DNA from: Streptomyces sp. SKN60
GTDB taxonomy: Bacteria; Actinomycetota; Actinomycetes; Streptomycetales; Streptomycetaceae
Length of the DNA stretch: 64,000 bases
Reading direction: 5' to 3'
NCBI RefSeq assembly: GCF_026236535.1
Contig: NZ_JAHTMW010000010.1
Span: 62,001-126,000, forward strand
Part shown: piece after piece, positions 1 through 7,600 of the stretch
Position numbering within the stretch: position 1 is the stretch's first letter
Layout of the letters: each line of letters opens with the position of its first letter
Notes under the pieces: model-generated
The model's input: the letters and a program-made list of their open reading frames with translations, nothing else
Told to the model about the DNA's origin: nothing
Databases searched by the model: none
Position numbers and translations under genes: made by a program

Positions 1-648
1 GCTGAGGTTCTGGATCATCTCGGGGGTGTGCCGGTGACCGCCGCCGACGCCGTACGGGGACATGTTGCCCATGGTCTCGCTGCCGAGCAGGTGCGGCTTG
101 GCGGCCTTGCCGGCGCCGGAGGTGCCGGAGGCGGCGACGATCACGGCCTCGGTCTCGGCGAGCCCGGCTCCGTACGCCGGGAAGAGGGCGAGGGAGACGG
201 CGGTGGGGTAGCAGCCGGGCACCGCAATGCGCTTGGACCCCTCCAGCGCGGCGCGGGCGCCCGGCAGTTCGGGCAGGCCGTACGGCCAGGTGCCGGCGTG
301 CGGGGAGCCGTAGAAGGCCTCCCAGTCGGCCGGGTCCTTCAGCCGGAAGTCGGCGCCCATGTCGACCACGAGGGTGTCGGGCCCGAGCTGCTCGGCGACG
401 GCGGCGGACTGCCCGTGCGGCAGGGCGAGGAACACGACGTCGTGGCCGGCGAGGGCCTCCGGGGTGGTCTCGGTGAGCACCCGGTCGGCGAGCGGCAGCA
501 GATGCGGCTGGAGCCCGCCGAGTCGCTGCCCGGCGTTGGAGTGCCCGGTCAGGGTGCCGATCTCGACCTCGGGGTGGGCGAGGAGAAGGCGCAGGAGCTC
601 TCCGCCCGCGTATCCGCTCGCGCCCGCGACTGCTGCTCGTACCGTCAT
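1..648 (-). CDS. argC: N-acetyl-gamma-glutamyl-phosphate reductase, 5' part
   Basis: Third step of arginine biosynthesis: NADPH-dependent reduction of N-acetyl-glutamyl phosphate to the semialdehyde, in the cytoplasm. Only the first 216 codons are present; the gene runs off the left edge. The protein opens with MTVRAAVAGASGYAGGELLR, a Rossmann GASGYAGGEL glycine-rich NADP-binding loop typical of ArgC, and continues in an AGARA-type fold (HPEVEIGTLTGHSNAG). The ATG at 646-648 is preceded by AGGAGGG at 5-nt spacing, which fixes the start. The remaining arg genes are expected beyond the left edge. Probably arginine/ArgR controlled (see the promoter at 674-702). Identification is secure. Confidence 0.95.
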   Translation of the reverse strand, partial: MTVRAAVAGASGYAGGELLRLLLAHPEVEIGTLTGHSNAGQRLGGLQPHLLPLADRVLTETTPEALAGHDVVFLALPHGQSAAVAEQLGPDTLVVDMGADFRLKDPADWEAFYGSPHAGTWPYGLPELPGARAALEGSKRIAVPGCYPTAVSLALFPAYGAGLAETEAVIVAASGTSGAGKAAKPHLLGSETMGNMSPYGVGGGHRHTPEMIQNLS

Positions 649-673
649 CGAAACCCTCCTCATGGATGGCATG

Positions 674-702
674 ACTATACGTGGGTCCGCAGTTTTATGC
701 AA
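674..702 (-). promoter_or_regulatory. argC promoter, possible ArgR site
   Basis: On the minus strand TTGCAT (697-702), a 17-bp spacer and TATAGT (674-679) make a near-consensus housekeeping promoter about 20 nt upstream of the argC ribosome binding site. The AT-rich TGCATAAAAC stretch overlapping the -35 box and the TATAGTCATGCCAT stretch over the -10 resemble ARG-box halves, so ArgR repression is plausible. The promoter is read directly; the ArgR site is inference. Confidence 0.7.
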
Positions 703-727
703 CGAGGTGGTGGGAGGGGCGGCCGCG

Positions 728-1516
728 TCAGCGCGGGGCGAGGACGCGGAGCTCGTGGCCCTCCGGGTCGGCGAGGTGCGTCCGGCCGAGGTCGGTGGCG
801 AGGTCGGTGGCGAGGTCGGTGGCGAGGTCGGTGGCGCCGAGGGTCCGGAGACGGGCCGTCTCCGCCGCGCTGTCGTCGCCGGGGTACGGCAGGAGGTCGA
901 GGCGCACGCGGTCGGGCACGGGCGGCACGGCGTGCGCGCCCGGCACACGCAGGAACTCCAGGTACGGGCCGGTGCCGGCCGGGGAGCGGAACCGCGCGAG
1001 GTCGCCGCTCACCTCGTGCGGCGTCCAGTCGATCGCCGCGCCCCAGAACCGGGCCATGGCCCGCGGATCCGCGCAGTCGACCACGACGGCGGCGATCGGC
1101 CCCGTGTCCCGGTACACCTCGCGGGGCTCCAGAACGCAGAACTCGTTCCCCTCGGGATCGGCGAGCACCACCCAGGGCACCTCGCCCTGCCCCAGGTCGA
1201 CGGGCGTGGCGCCGAGATCCCTCAGACGGGTGACCAGCTCGGCCTGATGGGCCGGGGAGGCGGTGGCGAGGTCGAGGTGCGTGCGGTTCTTGACGGCCGT
1301 CTTGCCGTCCGGGACGGGGACGACGCCGATCCCGAGGCCGGAGCCGGCCGGCCCGATGCAGGTCGCCGTCCCCGTGTCGTACGTGCCGTACGTGTTGTGC
1401 GCGTCGTACGTGTTGTGCGCGTCGTACGCGACCCAGCCGAGCGCCTCCGCCCAGAACCGGCCGACGGCCCGGGCGTCGAGGGCCTTGATGTTCACCTGGA
1501 CGGGGCGCAGTGGCAT
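728..1516 (-). CDS. VOC family protein (two glyoxalase-like domains)
   Basis: A 262-residue protein of two tandem VOC (glyoxalase/bleomycin resistance fold) modules. Each has the pattern ARAVGRFWAEALGW or PRAMARFWGAAIDW at its start and a closing LADPEGNEFCVLEP or LADPEGHELRVL, the Glu-containing strand that usually binds metal. The substrate is unknown. The start is the ATG at 1514-1516; TAGGAT lies 7 nt upstream, suggesting a leaderless transcript. The coding sequence carries four perfect 12-bp repeats at 787-834 (ATDL four times) and an 18-bp duplication at 1389-1424 (YDAHNT twice), so the length may vary between strains. The reading frame remains open far upstream but without homology. 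Confidence 0.85.
   Translation of the reverse strand: MPLRPVQVNIKALDARAVGRFWAEALGWVAYDAHNTYDAHNTYGTYDTGTATCIGPAGSGLGIGVVPVPDGKTAVKNRTHLDLATASPAHQAELVTRLRDLGATPVDLGQGEVPWVVLADPEGNEFCVLEPREVYRDTGPIAAVVVDCADPRAMARFWGAAIDWTPHEVSGDLARFRSPAGTGPYLEFLRVPGAHAVPPVPDRVRLDLLPYPGDDSAAETARLRTLGATDLATDLATDLATDLGRTHLADPEGHELRVLAPR
787..834. repeat. 12-bp tandem repeat, 4 copies, inside VOC gene
   Basis: Four perfect copies of CGAGGTCGGTGG. The unit is a multiple of three, so copy-number change would add or remove ATDL tetrapeptides near the C-terminus without a frameshift. Confidence 0.95.
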
Positions 1517-1629
1517 GACGGCGATCCTAGGCGCGTGCGCGTGTCGTGGATCGGAGGCGGACGCCTGCGGCGGGCGGCGCTGGGGAGGCCTCCGGCCGTG
1601 CGGAGGCGGAGGCGGTGGGCGCTCCCGGG

Positions 1630-2300
1630 CCCTGGCAGAGCCGAGGACGTCGAGGCCTGGCGGGGCCCGGCGGGGCCGAGGGCATCGGGGCCTCCCCTGC
1701 CGCCAGAACCGAGGGGGCGAGGCTCCCCAGGAGCGGCAGGGCCGAGGGCGTCGGGCTCCCACTGCCGCCAGAGCTGAGGAGGGCGAGCCCACCAGGACCG
1801 GCAGGGCCTGGGGCGTCCGGGCCTCCCCGGGCCCGGCGGGGCCGAGGGCATCGGGGCCTCCCCTGCCGCCAGAGCTGAGGGCGGTGGGACTTTCCAGGAC
1901 CGGCGGGGCCGAAGGTATCGGGGCTCCCCACTGCCACCAGAGCCGAGAGGGCGAGGCCCGCCAGGACCGCCAGGACCGAGGACATCGGGCCTCCCAGGAC
2001 CACCAGAGCCGAGACGGGCGAGGCTTCCCCAGGACCGGCAGGGCCGAGGGCGTCCGGGCTCCCACTGCCGCCAGAGCTGAGGAGGGCGAGGCCCGCCAGG
2101 ACCGGCAGGGCCGAGGGCGTTCCGGCCTCCCCGGCCCCGGCGGGGCCGAGGGCATCGGGGCCTCCCAGGCCCGACAAGGCCGGGGGCGGTGGGGCCTCCC
2201 CGGGCCCGCCAGGACCGAGGACGTCGGGGCTTCCCAGGCCCGGCAAGGCCGAGGCATCGAGGCTCCCCACCGCCGCCAGAGCCGTGGGGGCGGGGCCTCC
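1630..2300. repeat. Imperfect ~33-bp GC-rich tandem array (about 20 units)
   Basis: Between the VOC gene and the phosphotransferase. Units follow the pattern CAGGACCGGCAGGGCCGAGG + GCGTCGGGGCCTCC and alternate irregularly with a diverged form containing CACTGCCGCCAGAGCTGAGG + AGGGCGAGGC. I count about 20 GCCGAG or GCTGAG unit cores in 660 bp. Both strands carry long open frames through it because of GC content, but the conceptual proteins are compositionally biased and have no recognizable domain or ribosome binding site, so I treat it as non-coding. Confidence 0.8.
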
Positions 2301-2315
2301 CCGGGCCGTCGGGGC

Positions 2316-2446
2316 ATGTCCTGGGCCCTCGCCCGTGCGTACGGCGGACCACTGTCGGTCACCGCCGGCGAGTACCGGCTCGGGGACGTACGCCATGTGA
2401 CGGCGGACTTGTCCCGCCTGCGCCGGGAGCTCGGCTGGACGGCGCA
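2316..2446 (+). pseudogene. C-terminal remnant of an NAD-dependent epimerase/dehydratase
   Basis: The plus-strand frame from the ATG at 2316 reads ...LARAYGGPLSVTAGEYRLGDVRH followed by VTADLSRLRRELGWTA, which matches the conserved C-terminal segment (YRLGDVRHxxAd...aReeLGW) of short-chain NAD-dependent epimerases of the GalE/WcaG type. There is no Rossmann domain, no ribosome binding site and no continuation, so it is a decayed fragment. It sits directly beside the tandem array, which probably overran or replaced the rest of the gene. The remaining 2447-2566 shows nothing I can identify. Confidence 0.6.
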
Positions 2447-2566
2447 GCGTACGCCGAGCTGCGCCAGCAGGCCGGGCCGGGCCCGTACGGTACGGGCGGC
2501 TTCGCCGGTGGCACCCCTGCCCTGGCGAACTCCGGGGGAGTCGCCGACCGGGGCGGGCCCGGCGGC

Positions 2567-3517
2567 TCAGTCCGGCTGCGGCGCGGCCGCGAGGCGGCGC
2601 AGGGCGGCTCGGGCGGGCGGGCCCCAGGTGGGTTTGCCGCCGGGGCGGCCCAGGTCGCCGGCCTCGCCGATGAAGACGCCGCCGAGGGCGCGGTGCACCG
2701 CCCAGCCACGGGCGCGGCGCAGGGTGGCGGTGTCCGGGGCCGGGCGGTAGGCGGCGTGGCAGCGGTCGGCGGCGCCGTCCGGCAGCAGGTTCCACGCGGC
2801 GGCGAGGTCGCAGGCCGGATCGCCCGCGCAGAGGTCGCCGAAGTCGATGACGCCGCAGAGGGTGCCGTCGGCGGTGAGGACGTTGGCCGGGTGCAGGTCG
2901 CCGTGGATCCACATCGGCGGACCGTCCCACGCGGGGGCGGCCAGTGCGTCCTCCCAGACCGCGCGGACGGCGTCCGGGTCGGGAATCAGCCCCCGCTCGG
3001 TAGCGGCGCCGAGACCTTCGGCGACCTGCTCGGCGATCCCGTCCAGCGGGCCGCCGCGGCCCCGCCCGGCCGGCGCCCCGGCGGGAGCGGGCCGGTGAAG
3101 CGCCGTCAGGAACGCCGCCAGGGCCTCGGCCGACTCCGCCCCGCGCGTGACCGCGACGGGGACACGGTCGGCCGGCTCCCCCGGCACCCAGGTGGTCACG
3201 ATCCACGGCCGCGGGAACCGCCCGGAGGGCTCCCCGATCCGCTGCGGCACGGGCACCGGCAGCGGGAGCCCGGGGGCGAGTCCGGGCAGCCAGGCGTGTT
3301 CCTTGCGCAGCAGCGCGTCCGCGGACTCCGTCGCCCAGGGCAGCCGAACGGCCAGATCGTCGCCGAGCCGCCAGAGTTGGTTGTCCCAGCCGCGTGCGCC
3401 GAGGCGTAACGGACGGTCGGCCAGGTCGGGATGCTGCTCGCGCAGCAGGTTGCGGATCAGCTCCGCGGTGATCTCGATCTCGGGCTCGGTCTCGGGCTCG
3501 GTCTCGGCGTGGGTCAT
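2567..3517 (-). CDS. Aminoglycoside phosphotransferase family protein
   Basis: A 316-residue cytoplasmic kinase-fold protein of the APH/choline kinase superfamily. Visible motifs are the Brenner-type catalytic loop IHGDLHPANVL (Asp base, Asn metal ligand) followed by the metal-binding VIDFGDLCAGDPACDLA, and an N-terminal lobe GWDNQLWRLGDDLAVRLPW. Family members phosphorylate small hydroxyl substrates, sometimes aminoglycosides or macrolides, but the substrate cannot be told here. The start is the ATG at 3515-3517. The first residues (ETEPETEPEIEIT) come from a short repeated codon tract. Monocistronic between non-coding blocks. Confidence 0.88.
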   Translation of the reverse strand: MTHAETEPETEPEIEITAELIRNLLREQHPDLADRPLRLGARGWDNQLWRLGDDLAVRLPWATESADALLRKEHAWLPGLAPGLPLPVPVPQRIGEPSGRFPRPWIVTTWVPGEPADRVPVAVTRGAESAEALAAFLTALHRPAPAGAPAGRGRGGPLDGIAEQVAEGLGAATERGLIPDPDAVRAVWEDALAAPAWDGPPMWIHGDLHPANVLTADGTLCGVIDFGDLCAGDPACDLAAAWNLLPDGAADRCHAAYRPAPDTATLRRARGWAVHRALGGVFIGEAGDLGRPGGKPTWGPPARAALRRLAAAPQPD

Positions 3518-3625
3518 GAGGAGCCACCGTAGCCGCGCGTCGGGCGCGGAAGGTCCGCCTCTTGTCACAACCGGGCGCCCCGCCTCGTCACCCCTGTGCC
3601 CCTGCACATGAAGCGAGGACGGACG

Positions 3626-4213
3626 ATGGACGAGGAGACCTTCCTGAGCGCGTGCTTCGACGCGTACGAGGAGCGGTTGCGCGAGGTCGCCCGAGGGGTG
3701 CTCGGGCCGTACGGGGACGTGGAGGCGGCGCTCGCGGAGGCGCGGGGGCGGATCAGGGAGGGCGGGGCCGGGGTCGAGGCGTGGCTGACGACCCTGGTGG
3801 CGCATACCTGCGCGCGGCGAACGGCCGCGGGTGGCGGGCCGCGCCGGGCCGGGGACGGGGATCCGGCGCGGGAACGGACCGTGGTCGAGGTCTTCCTGGC
3901 CGCGCTGCGAATGCGCGATCCGCGGGCGCTCGCCGCCGTGCTCGACCCGGAGGCGGTGGCCCGCTCGGCGCACGGCACCGTGCACGGCGCGCCGGCCGTC
4001 GCCGAGGGAGCCGCCGCCGCGTTCGCCCGGCGGACCGGTCAGGTGGTGCGGCCCGCACTGGTCGGCGGGTCGCTCGGCGCGGTCGCCATGGCCGGCGGCC
4101 GAGCGGTGGCAGCGGTGGCGTTCACCGTGCGCGCGGGACGGATCGCCGCCCTCGACATCACCCTCGGCGAGGAGCGGGTCCGGGACCTCAGCCTGGTCTA
4201 CCCGGACCGCTGA
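3626..4213 (+). CDS. Sigma region 2-like / SnoaL fusion protein
   Basis: 195 residues. The first ~65 (ACFDAYEERLREVARGVLG to AWLTTLVAHTCARR) align by eye with region 2 of ECF41-type sigma factors. The rest (VVEVFLAALRMRDPRALAAV onward) is the SnoaL-like C-terminal domain found in that group. Sigma region 4, which should lie between them, is missing, so promoter -35 recognition is unlikely. The ATG at 3626 is preferred over ATG 3608 because GCGAGGACGG lies just upstream of it. It could be a degenerate sigma factor, a regulator of one, or a SnoaL enzyme carrying a relic. No anti-sigma gene is adjacent. Confidence 0.7.
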   Translation: MDEETFLSACFDAYEERLREVARGVLGPYGDVEAALAEARGRIREGGAGVEAWLTTLVAHTCARRTAAGGGPRRAGDGDPARERTVVEVFLAALRMRDPRALAAVLDPEAVARSAHGTVHGAPAVAEGAAAAFARRTGQVVRPALVGGSLGAVAMAGGRAVAAVAFTVRAGRIAALDITLGEERVRDLSLVYPDR

Positions 4214-4608
4214 GCGGCGGCGCGATCACGTCGCCGGGCCCGCACCACCAAGGCGGAGGCCGCCAGGCCGGGGCCTCCGACCCGGCCTCCGACCGAGGGC
4301 CACCGACCCGGGCGACGGCTCGTGTGCGCCGGACCCGCACCGCCAGGCCCCCACCGCCACGCCCCGGACCGCCAAGGCCGGGGCCACCGACCCGCGCAAC
4401 GCCTCACCCGCGCCCGGCCGGGACCACCCGGCCGGGACCACCCGGCCGGGACCACCTGGCCGGGGCCGCCAAGCCGCACGGTCAGGCCGGCCGCCGGCCG
4501 CCGGGCCCGCACCCGCGCCCGCACCGGCCCACCGTCCGCCCGCCGCTTCGCCGCGCCCGCGGCGATATTCAGGTGCGGCCGCCCGCCCCCTCCCGTACCG
4601 TCATCGAC
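4214..4608. other. Non-coding GC-rich spacer with 15-bp repeats
   Basis: A 395-bp intergenic stretch without a credible gene. About 4410-4465 holds four near-perfect copies of a 15-bp unit (CCGGCCGGGACCACC type). The rest is degenerate proline/arginine-biased sequence on both strands. The right end carries the probable promoter of the ABC-F leader ORF: TACCGT (4596-4601) lies 7 nt before the leader ATG, which would give a leaderless transcript; no good -35 box is visible. Confidence 0.6.
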
Positions 4609-4632
4609 ATGTCTACGCCCCGCATCTCCTAG
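4609..4632 (+). CDS. Leader peptide ORF MSTPRIS upstream of ABC-F gene
   Basis: ATG TCT ACG CCC CGC ATC TCC TAG, seven codons, ending 69 nt before the ABC-F start. No Shine-Dalgarno precedes it, but a TACCGT -10 candidate 7 nt upstream fits leaderless translation. Short upstream ORFs that stall ribosomes under antibiotic control several ABC-F resistance genes (LmrC of the lincomycin cluster is a described actinomycete case). The position and size here suggest the same attenuation logic. Function is inferred from position only. Confidence 0.5.
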   Translation: MSTPRIS

Positions 4633-4701
4633 CTCCAGGACCCGCTTCCACGTCACCCGTGTGTCCTTGAGCCAGTTGAGCTTGTTCGGAGCGTATTTCC
4701 C

Positions 4702-6303
4702 ATGATCACCGTTCGTGGTGTCGACGTGCGCGTCGGCGCCCGTCTCCTCCTGTCCGGCGTCTCCTGCCACATCGCGCCCGGCGACCGCGTCGGGCTCGTC
4801 GGCCGCAACGGCGCCGGCAAGACGACCCTTCTCCACACCCTGGCCGGGCTGCGCGCGCCGGCCGCCGGCAGCGTGGTGCGTACCGGCCCGGTGGCGCATC
4901 TGGCGCAGGATTCCCGCGCCGCCGACCCCGACGTGAGCGTCACCGACCGGATCCTGTCGGCGCGGGGCATGGACGTGGCCGTGCGGCGGCTGCGTGAGGC
5001 CGCCGATGGGCTCGCCGAGCGGGCCGACGAGCGGCCCATGGACGCGTATGTGCGCGCCGAGGCCGCGTTCGAGGCGTGCGGCGGGTACGCGGCGGAGGCC
5101 GAGGCGGCGCGGGTCGCGGCCGGGCTGGGGCTGCCCGGTGAGGCGTTGGCGCGGCCGGTCGGCACGCTGTCCGGTGGGCAGAGGCGGCGGGTCGAGCTGG
5201 CGCGGATCCTGTTCGCCGGGCACGGCCGCGAGGGCACTCTGCTGCTCGACGAGCCGACCAATCACCTCGACGCGGACTCGGTCGGCTGGCTGCGCGGCCA
5301 TCTCGCCGCCCACCAGGGCGGTCTGGTGGTCATCAGCCACGACCTCGACCTGATCGAGGCCACCGTGAACCGGGTGTTCCACCTCGACCCGCAGCGCGCC
5401 ACGATCGACGTCCACAACACCGGCTGGGCCGCGTATCTGGTCCAGCGCGCGGCCGACGAGCGGCGCCGCACCCGCGAGCGGGCCAACGCCGAACGCAAGG
5501 CGGCGGCGCTGCACGCGCAGGCGGACAAGATGAAGGCCCGGACCTCGACCTCGGTCACCGCCCGCAGCATGGCGCGCCGCGCCGACCGGATCCTGGACGG
5601 CCTGGAGACCGTGCGGCGCACCGAGCAGGTGGCGCGGATCCGGCTGCCGGAACCCGCGCCCTGCGGCCGTACACCGCTCGGCGCGGTCTCCCTCGCCAAG
5701 GGGTACGGGGGCGGGCGCCGGGTGCTCGACGGGGTGGACCTCGCCGTGGACCGGGGCAGCCGCATGGTCGTGCTCGGGCTGAACGGCGCCGGCAAGACGA
5801 CGCTGCTGCGGCTGCTCGCCGGGCGGGAGACACCGGACGCGGGCCGTGTCGTGCACGGCCACGGGCTGCGGATCGGCTACTTCGCGCAGGAGCACGAGAC
5901 CCTCGACCCGGACCGCACGGTCCGGGAGAACCTGGCCGCGGCCGCGCCGCACCTCACCGACGGGGAGGTGCGGCGGGTGCTCGGCGCGTTCCTGTTCCGC
6001 GGCGACGACGCCGACAAGCCGGCCGGGGTCCTCTCGGGCGGCGAGAAGACCCGGCTCGCGCTCGCGGGTCTGGTCCACTCGGGTGCGAACGTGCTGCTGC
6101 TCGACGAGCCGACGAACAACCTCGACCCGGCCTCCCGGGACGAGGTGCTCGCCGCCGTCGGCACGTACCCGGGCGCGATCGTCATGGTGACCCACGACGA
6201 GGGCGCGATCGACGCGCTGCGCCCGGAGCGGGTGCTGCTCCTGCCCGACGCGGAGGAGGACCTGTGGAACGAGGGCTACCGGGAGCTGGTGTCCCTCGCC
6301 TGA
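4702..6303 (+). CDS. ABC-F family ATPase (ribosome protection type)
   Basis: A 533-residue soluble protein with two ABC ATPase domains and no membrane segment, as in ABC-F translation factors. Domain 1: Walker A GRNGAGKTT (34-42), signature LSGGQ (156-160), Walker B LLLDEP (~180-185). A charged linker follows at ~245-315 (the region that reaches into the ribosome), then domain 2 with Walker A NGAGKTT (~361-367), LSGGE signature and LLLDEPTNNLD. Such proteins bind the ribosomal E site and displace antibiotics or rescue stalls. GGAG lies ~13 nt before the ATG. A leader ORF precedes it. The 3' end overlaps the convergent methyltransferase gene by 28 bp. Confidence 0.92.
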   Translation: MITVRGVDVRVGARLLLSGVSCHIAPGDRVGLVGRNGAGKTTLLHTLAGLRAPAAGSVVRTGPVAHLAQDSRAADPDVSVTDRILSARGMDVAVRRLREAADGLAERADERPMDAYVRAEAAFEACGGYAAEAEAARVAAGLGLPGEALARPVGTLSGGQRRRVELARILFAGHGREGTLLLDEPTNHLDADSVGWLRGHLAAHQGGLVVISHDLDLIEATVNRVFHLDPQRATIDVHNTGWAAYLVQRAADERRRTRERANAERKAAALHAQADKMKARTSTSVTARSMARRADRILDGLETVRRTEQVARIRLPEPAPCGRTPLGAVSLAKGYGGGRRVLDGVDLAVDRGSRMVVLGLNGAGKTTLLRLLAGRETPDAGRVVHGHGLRIGYFAQEHETLDPDRTVRENLAAAAPHLTDGEVRRVLGAFLFRGDDADKPAGVLSGGEKTRLALAGLVHSGANVLLLDEPTNNLDPASRDEVLAAVGTYPGAIVMVTHDEGAIDALRPERVLLLPDAEEDLWNEGYRELVSLA

Positions 6304-7514
6304 GCCGCCCGCTTCACGGCCCTCAGCACCACGAACTTCGGGTCGCTCGCGACCAGTTCGCTGTTGCCGAAGATCCGGCGCAGGGTGACGTGGTAGCCGA
6401 GGTGCCGGTTGCCGACCACCCACAGCTCCCCGCCGGGCCGCAGCGCCCGGCGGGCGTCGGTGAACATCCGGCGGGCGGTGCGGTCGGTGGTGGCCTGGTG
6501 GCTGTGGAACGGCGGGTTGTTGAGCACCAGGTCCACCGAACCGGCGGCGGCCTCGGCGAGCCCGTCGCCCACGGTGAACTCCGCCTTGCGGTCCTCGCCC
6601 GCGTGGGTGCGGAAGTTCTCCTCGGCGGAGGCCACGGCCTGGTACGACTCGTCGGTGAAGAGGAGTTCGGCCTCGGGCTCGGCGAGCGCGACGGCCAGGC
6701 CGACGACGCCGTTGCCGCAGCCGAGGTCGACCACGCGGGCGGCGCCGAGGCCGGTCGGCAGGTGCTGGAGGAGGAAGCGGGTGCCGATGTCGAGGCGGTC
6801 GGCGCAGAAGACGCCGGCCTGGTTGACGACGGTGCGGCCCGCGAGCCCGGCGGGGGCGTCGGCGGGCAGCGCGTAGCGGTACGGCCAGGGGTTCGCGTCC
6901 CGTACGAGATCCGCGCCCGCCGGGCCCGCGCCCGTAGCGCCCGCGCCCGCCGCGTGCGCGTCCGGCGTCGTGTGGATGAGCCGGGCCTTCTTCACGGCCA
7001 GCGAGGTCCGGGTGGTGCCCAGGATCCGCTCGAACAGCGCGAGCGTCGAGGTGTGGATCTCCTTCACCATGCCGGTGCCGACGATCACCGTGTGCTCGTG
7101 CACCGCGGGCGCGAGCCGGTGCAGCTGGTCCTCAAGCAGCGCGAGGCTCTTCGGGACGCGGACGAGCAGCACGTCGATCCGCTCGGGCGGCGGGTCCTGG
7201 GTGGTGAGCAGGGTGACCGCGTCGGGGGCGGCCCCGGAGCGGGCCAGGTTCTCGGCGGTGGCGGTGCGCCCCAGGTACGAGTCGGAGATCTGCACCAGTG
7301 CGCCGGTGCCGGTACGGGCGGCGGCGAGCGCGGTCACCAGGGCGCCCCACCGGTCGCCGACGACGGCGACGGTCCCGGACAGGTCGGTGCCCGTCTCGGC
7401 GAGGTGCCCGAGCAGGTACTCGTCGGCGGCGTCCCAGGCGCGCAGCGGGTCGCGCGGGTCGGCGGGGAAACGGGTGAGCGGGAAGGTGCCCCAGGACGTG
7501 GTCAGACGGTTCAT
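6276..7514 (-). CDS. Class I SAM-dependent methyltransferase (RlmG/RsmC type)
   Basis: 412 residues. The C-terminal half contains the SAM-binding motif VVDLGCGNGVVGLA and the catalytic-site NPPF motif (LVLNNPPFHSHQ) diagnostic of N2-guanine rRNA methyltransferases of the RsmC/RlmG group. The N-terminal half is a degenerate methyltransferase-like RNA-binding domain, as in that family. Likely modifies 23S or 16S rRNA; which position cannot be read from the sequence. ATG 7514 is chosen; an in-frame GTG lies 9 nt upstream. Convergent with and overlapping the ABC-F gene at its 3' end. Confidence 0.85.
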   Translation of the reverse strand: MNRLTTSWGTFPLTRFPADPRDPLRAWDAADEYLLGHLAETGTDLSGTVAVVGDRWGALVTALAAARTGTGALVQISDSYLGRTATAENLARSGAAPDAVTLLTTQDPPPERIDVLLVRVPKSLALLEDQLHRLAPAVHEHTVIVGTGMVKEIHTSTLALFERILGTTRTSLAVKKARLIHTTPDAHAAGAGATGAGPAGADLVRDANPWPYRYALPADAPAGLAGRTVVNQAGVFCADRLDIGTRFLLQHLPTGLGAARVVDLGCGNGVVGLAVALAEPEAELLFTDESYQAVASAEENFRTHAGEDRKAEFTVGDGLAEAAAGSVDLVLNNPPFHSHQATTDRTARRMFTDARRALRPGGELWVVGNRHLGYHVTLRRIFGNSELVASDPKFVVLRAVKRAAQARDTSSR

Positions 7515-7556
7515 CGTGCCCACCAGGCTAGCCGGTCGCGCCCGCTCTCCCTTCCC

Positions 7557-7600
7557 GACGACCTCCCCGGCGACCTTCCCGGCGACCTTCCCGGCGACGC
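7557..7600. repeat. 12-bp tandem repeat between genes
   Basis: Three to four copies of the unit CCCGGCGACCTT in the spacer directly beyond the 3' end of the phosphatase-fold gene. Same unit length class as the repeat in the VOC gene. Confidence 0.8.

Noticed and set aside
1630..2300. CRISPR array
   Set aside because: Repeats are imperfect, with no unique spacers of constant length and no cas genes.
728..2362. Extending the VOC protein to a 544-residue ORF start far upstream
   Set aside because: The upstream part is translation of the tandem array with no domain, while MPLRPVQVN is the natural start of the VOC fold.
1527..3527. A 666-residue ORF across the repeat block as a collagen-like protein
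   Set aside because: It is the shadow of the phosphotransferase gene on the left of the protein and of the array on the right; no start signal or periodic Gly-X-Y.
4653..4705. Antisense ORF reading KYAPNKLNWLKDTRVTW before the ABC-F gene
   Set aside because: The peptide looks less biased than its surroundings, but it has no start or ribosome binding site and lies in the ABC-F leader; likely reflects RNA-structure conservation.
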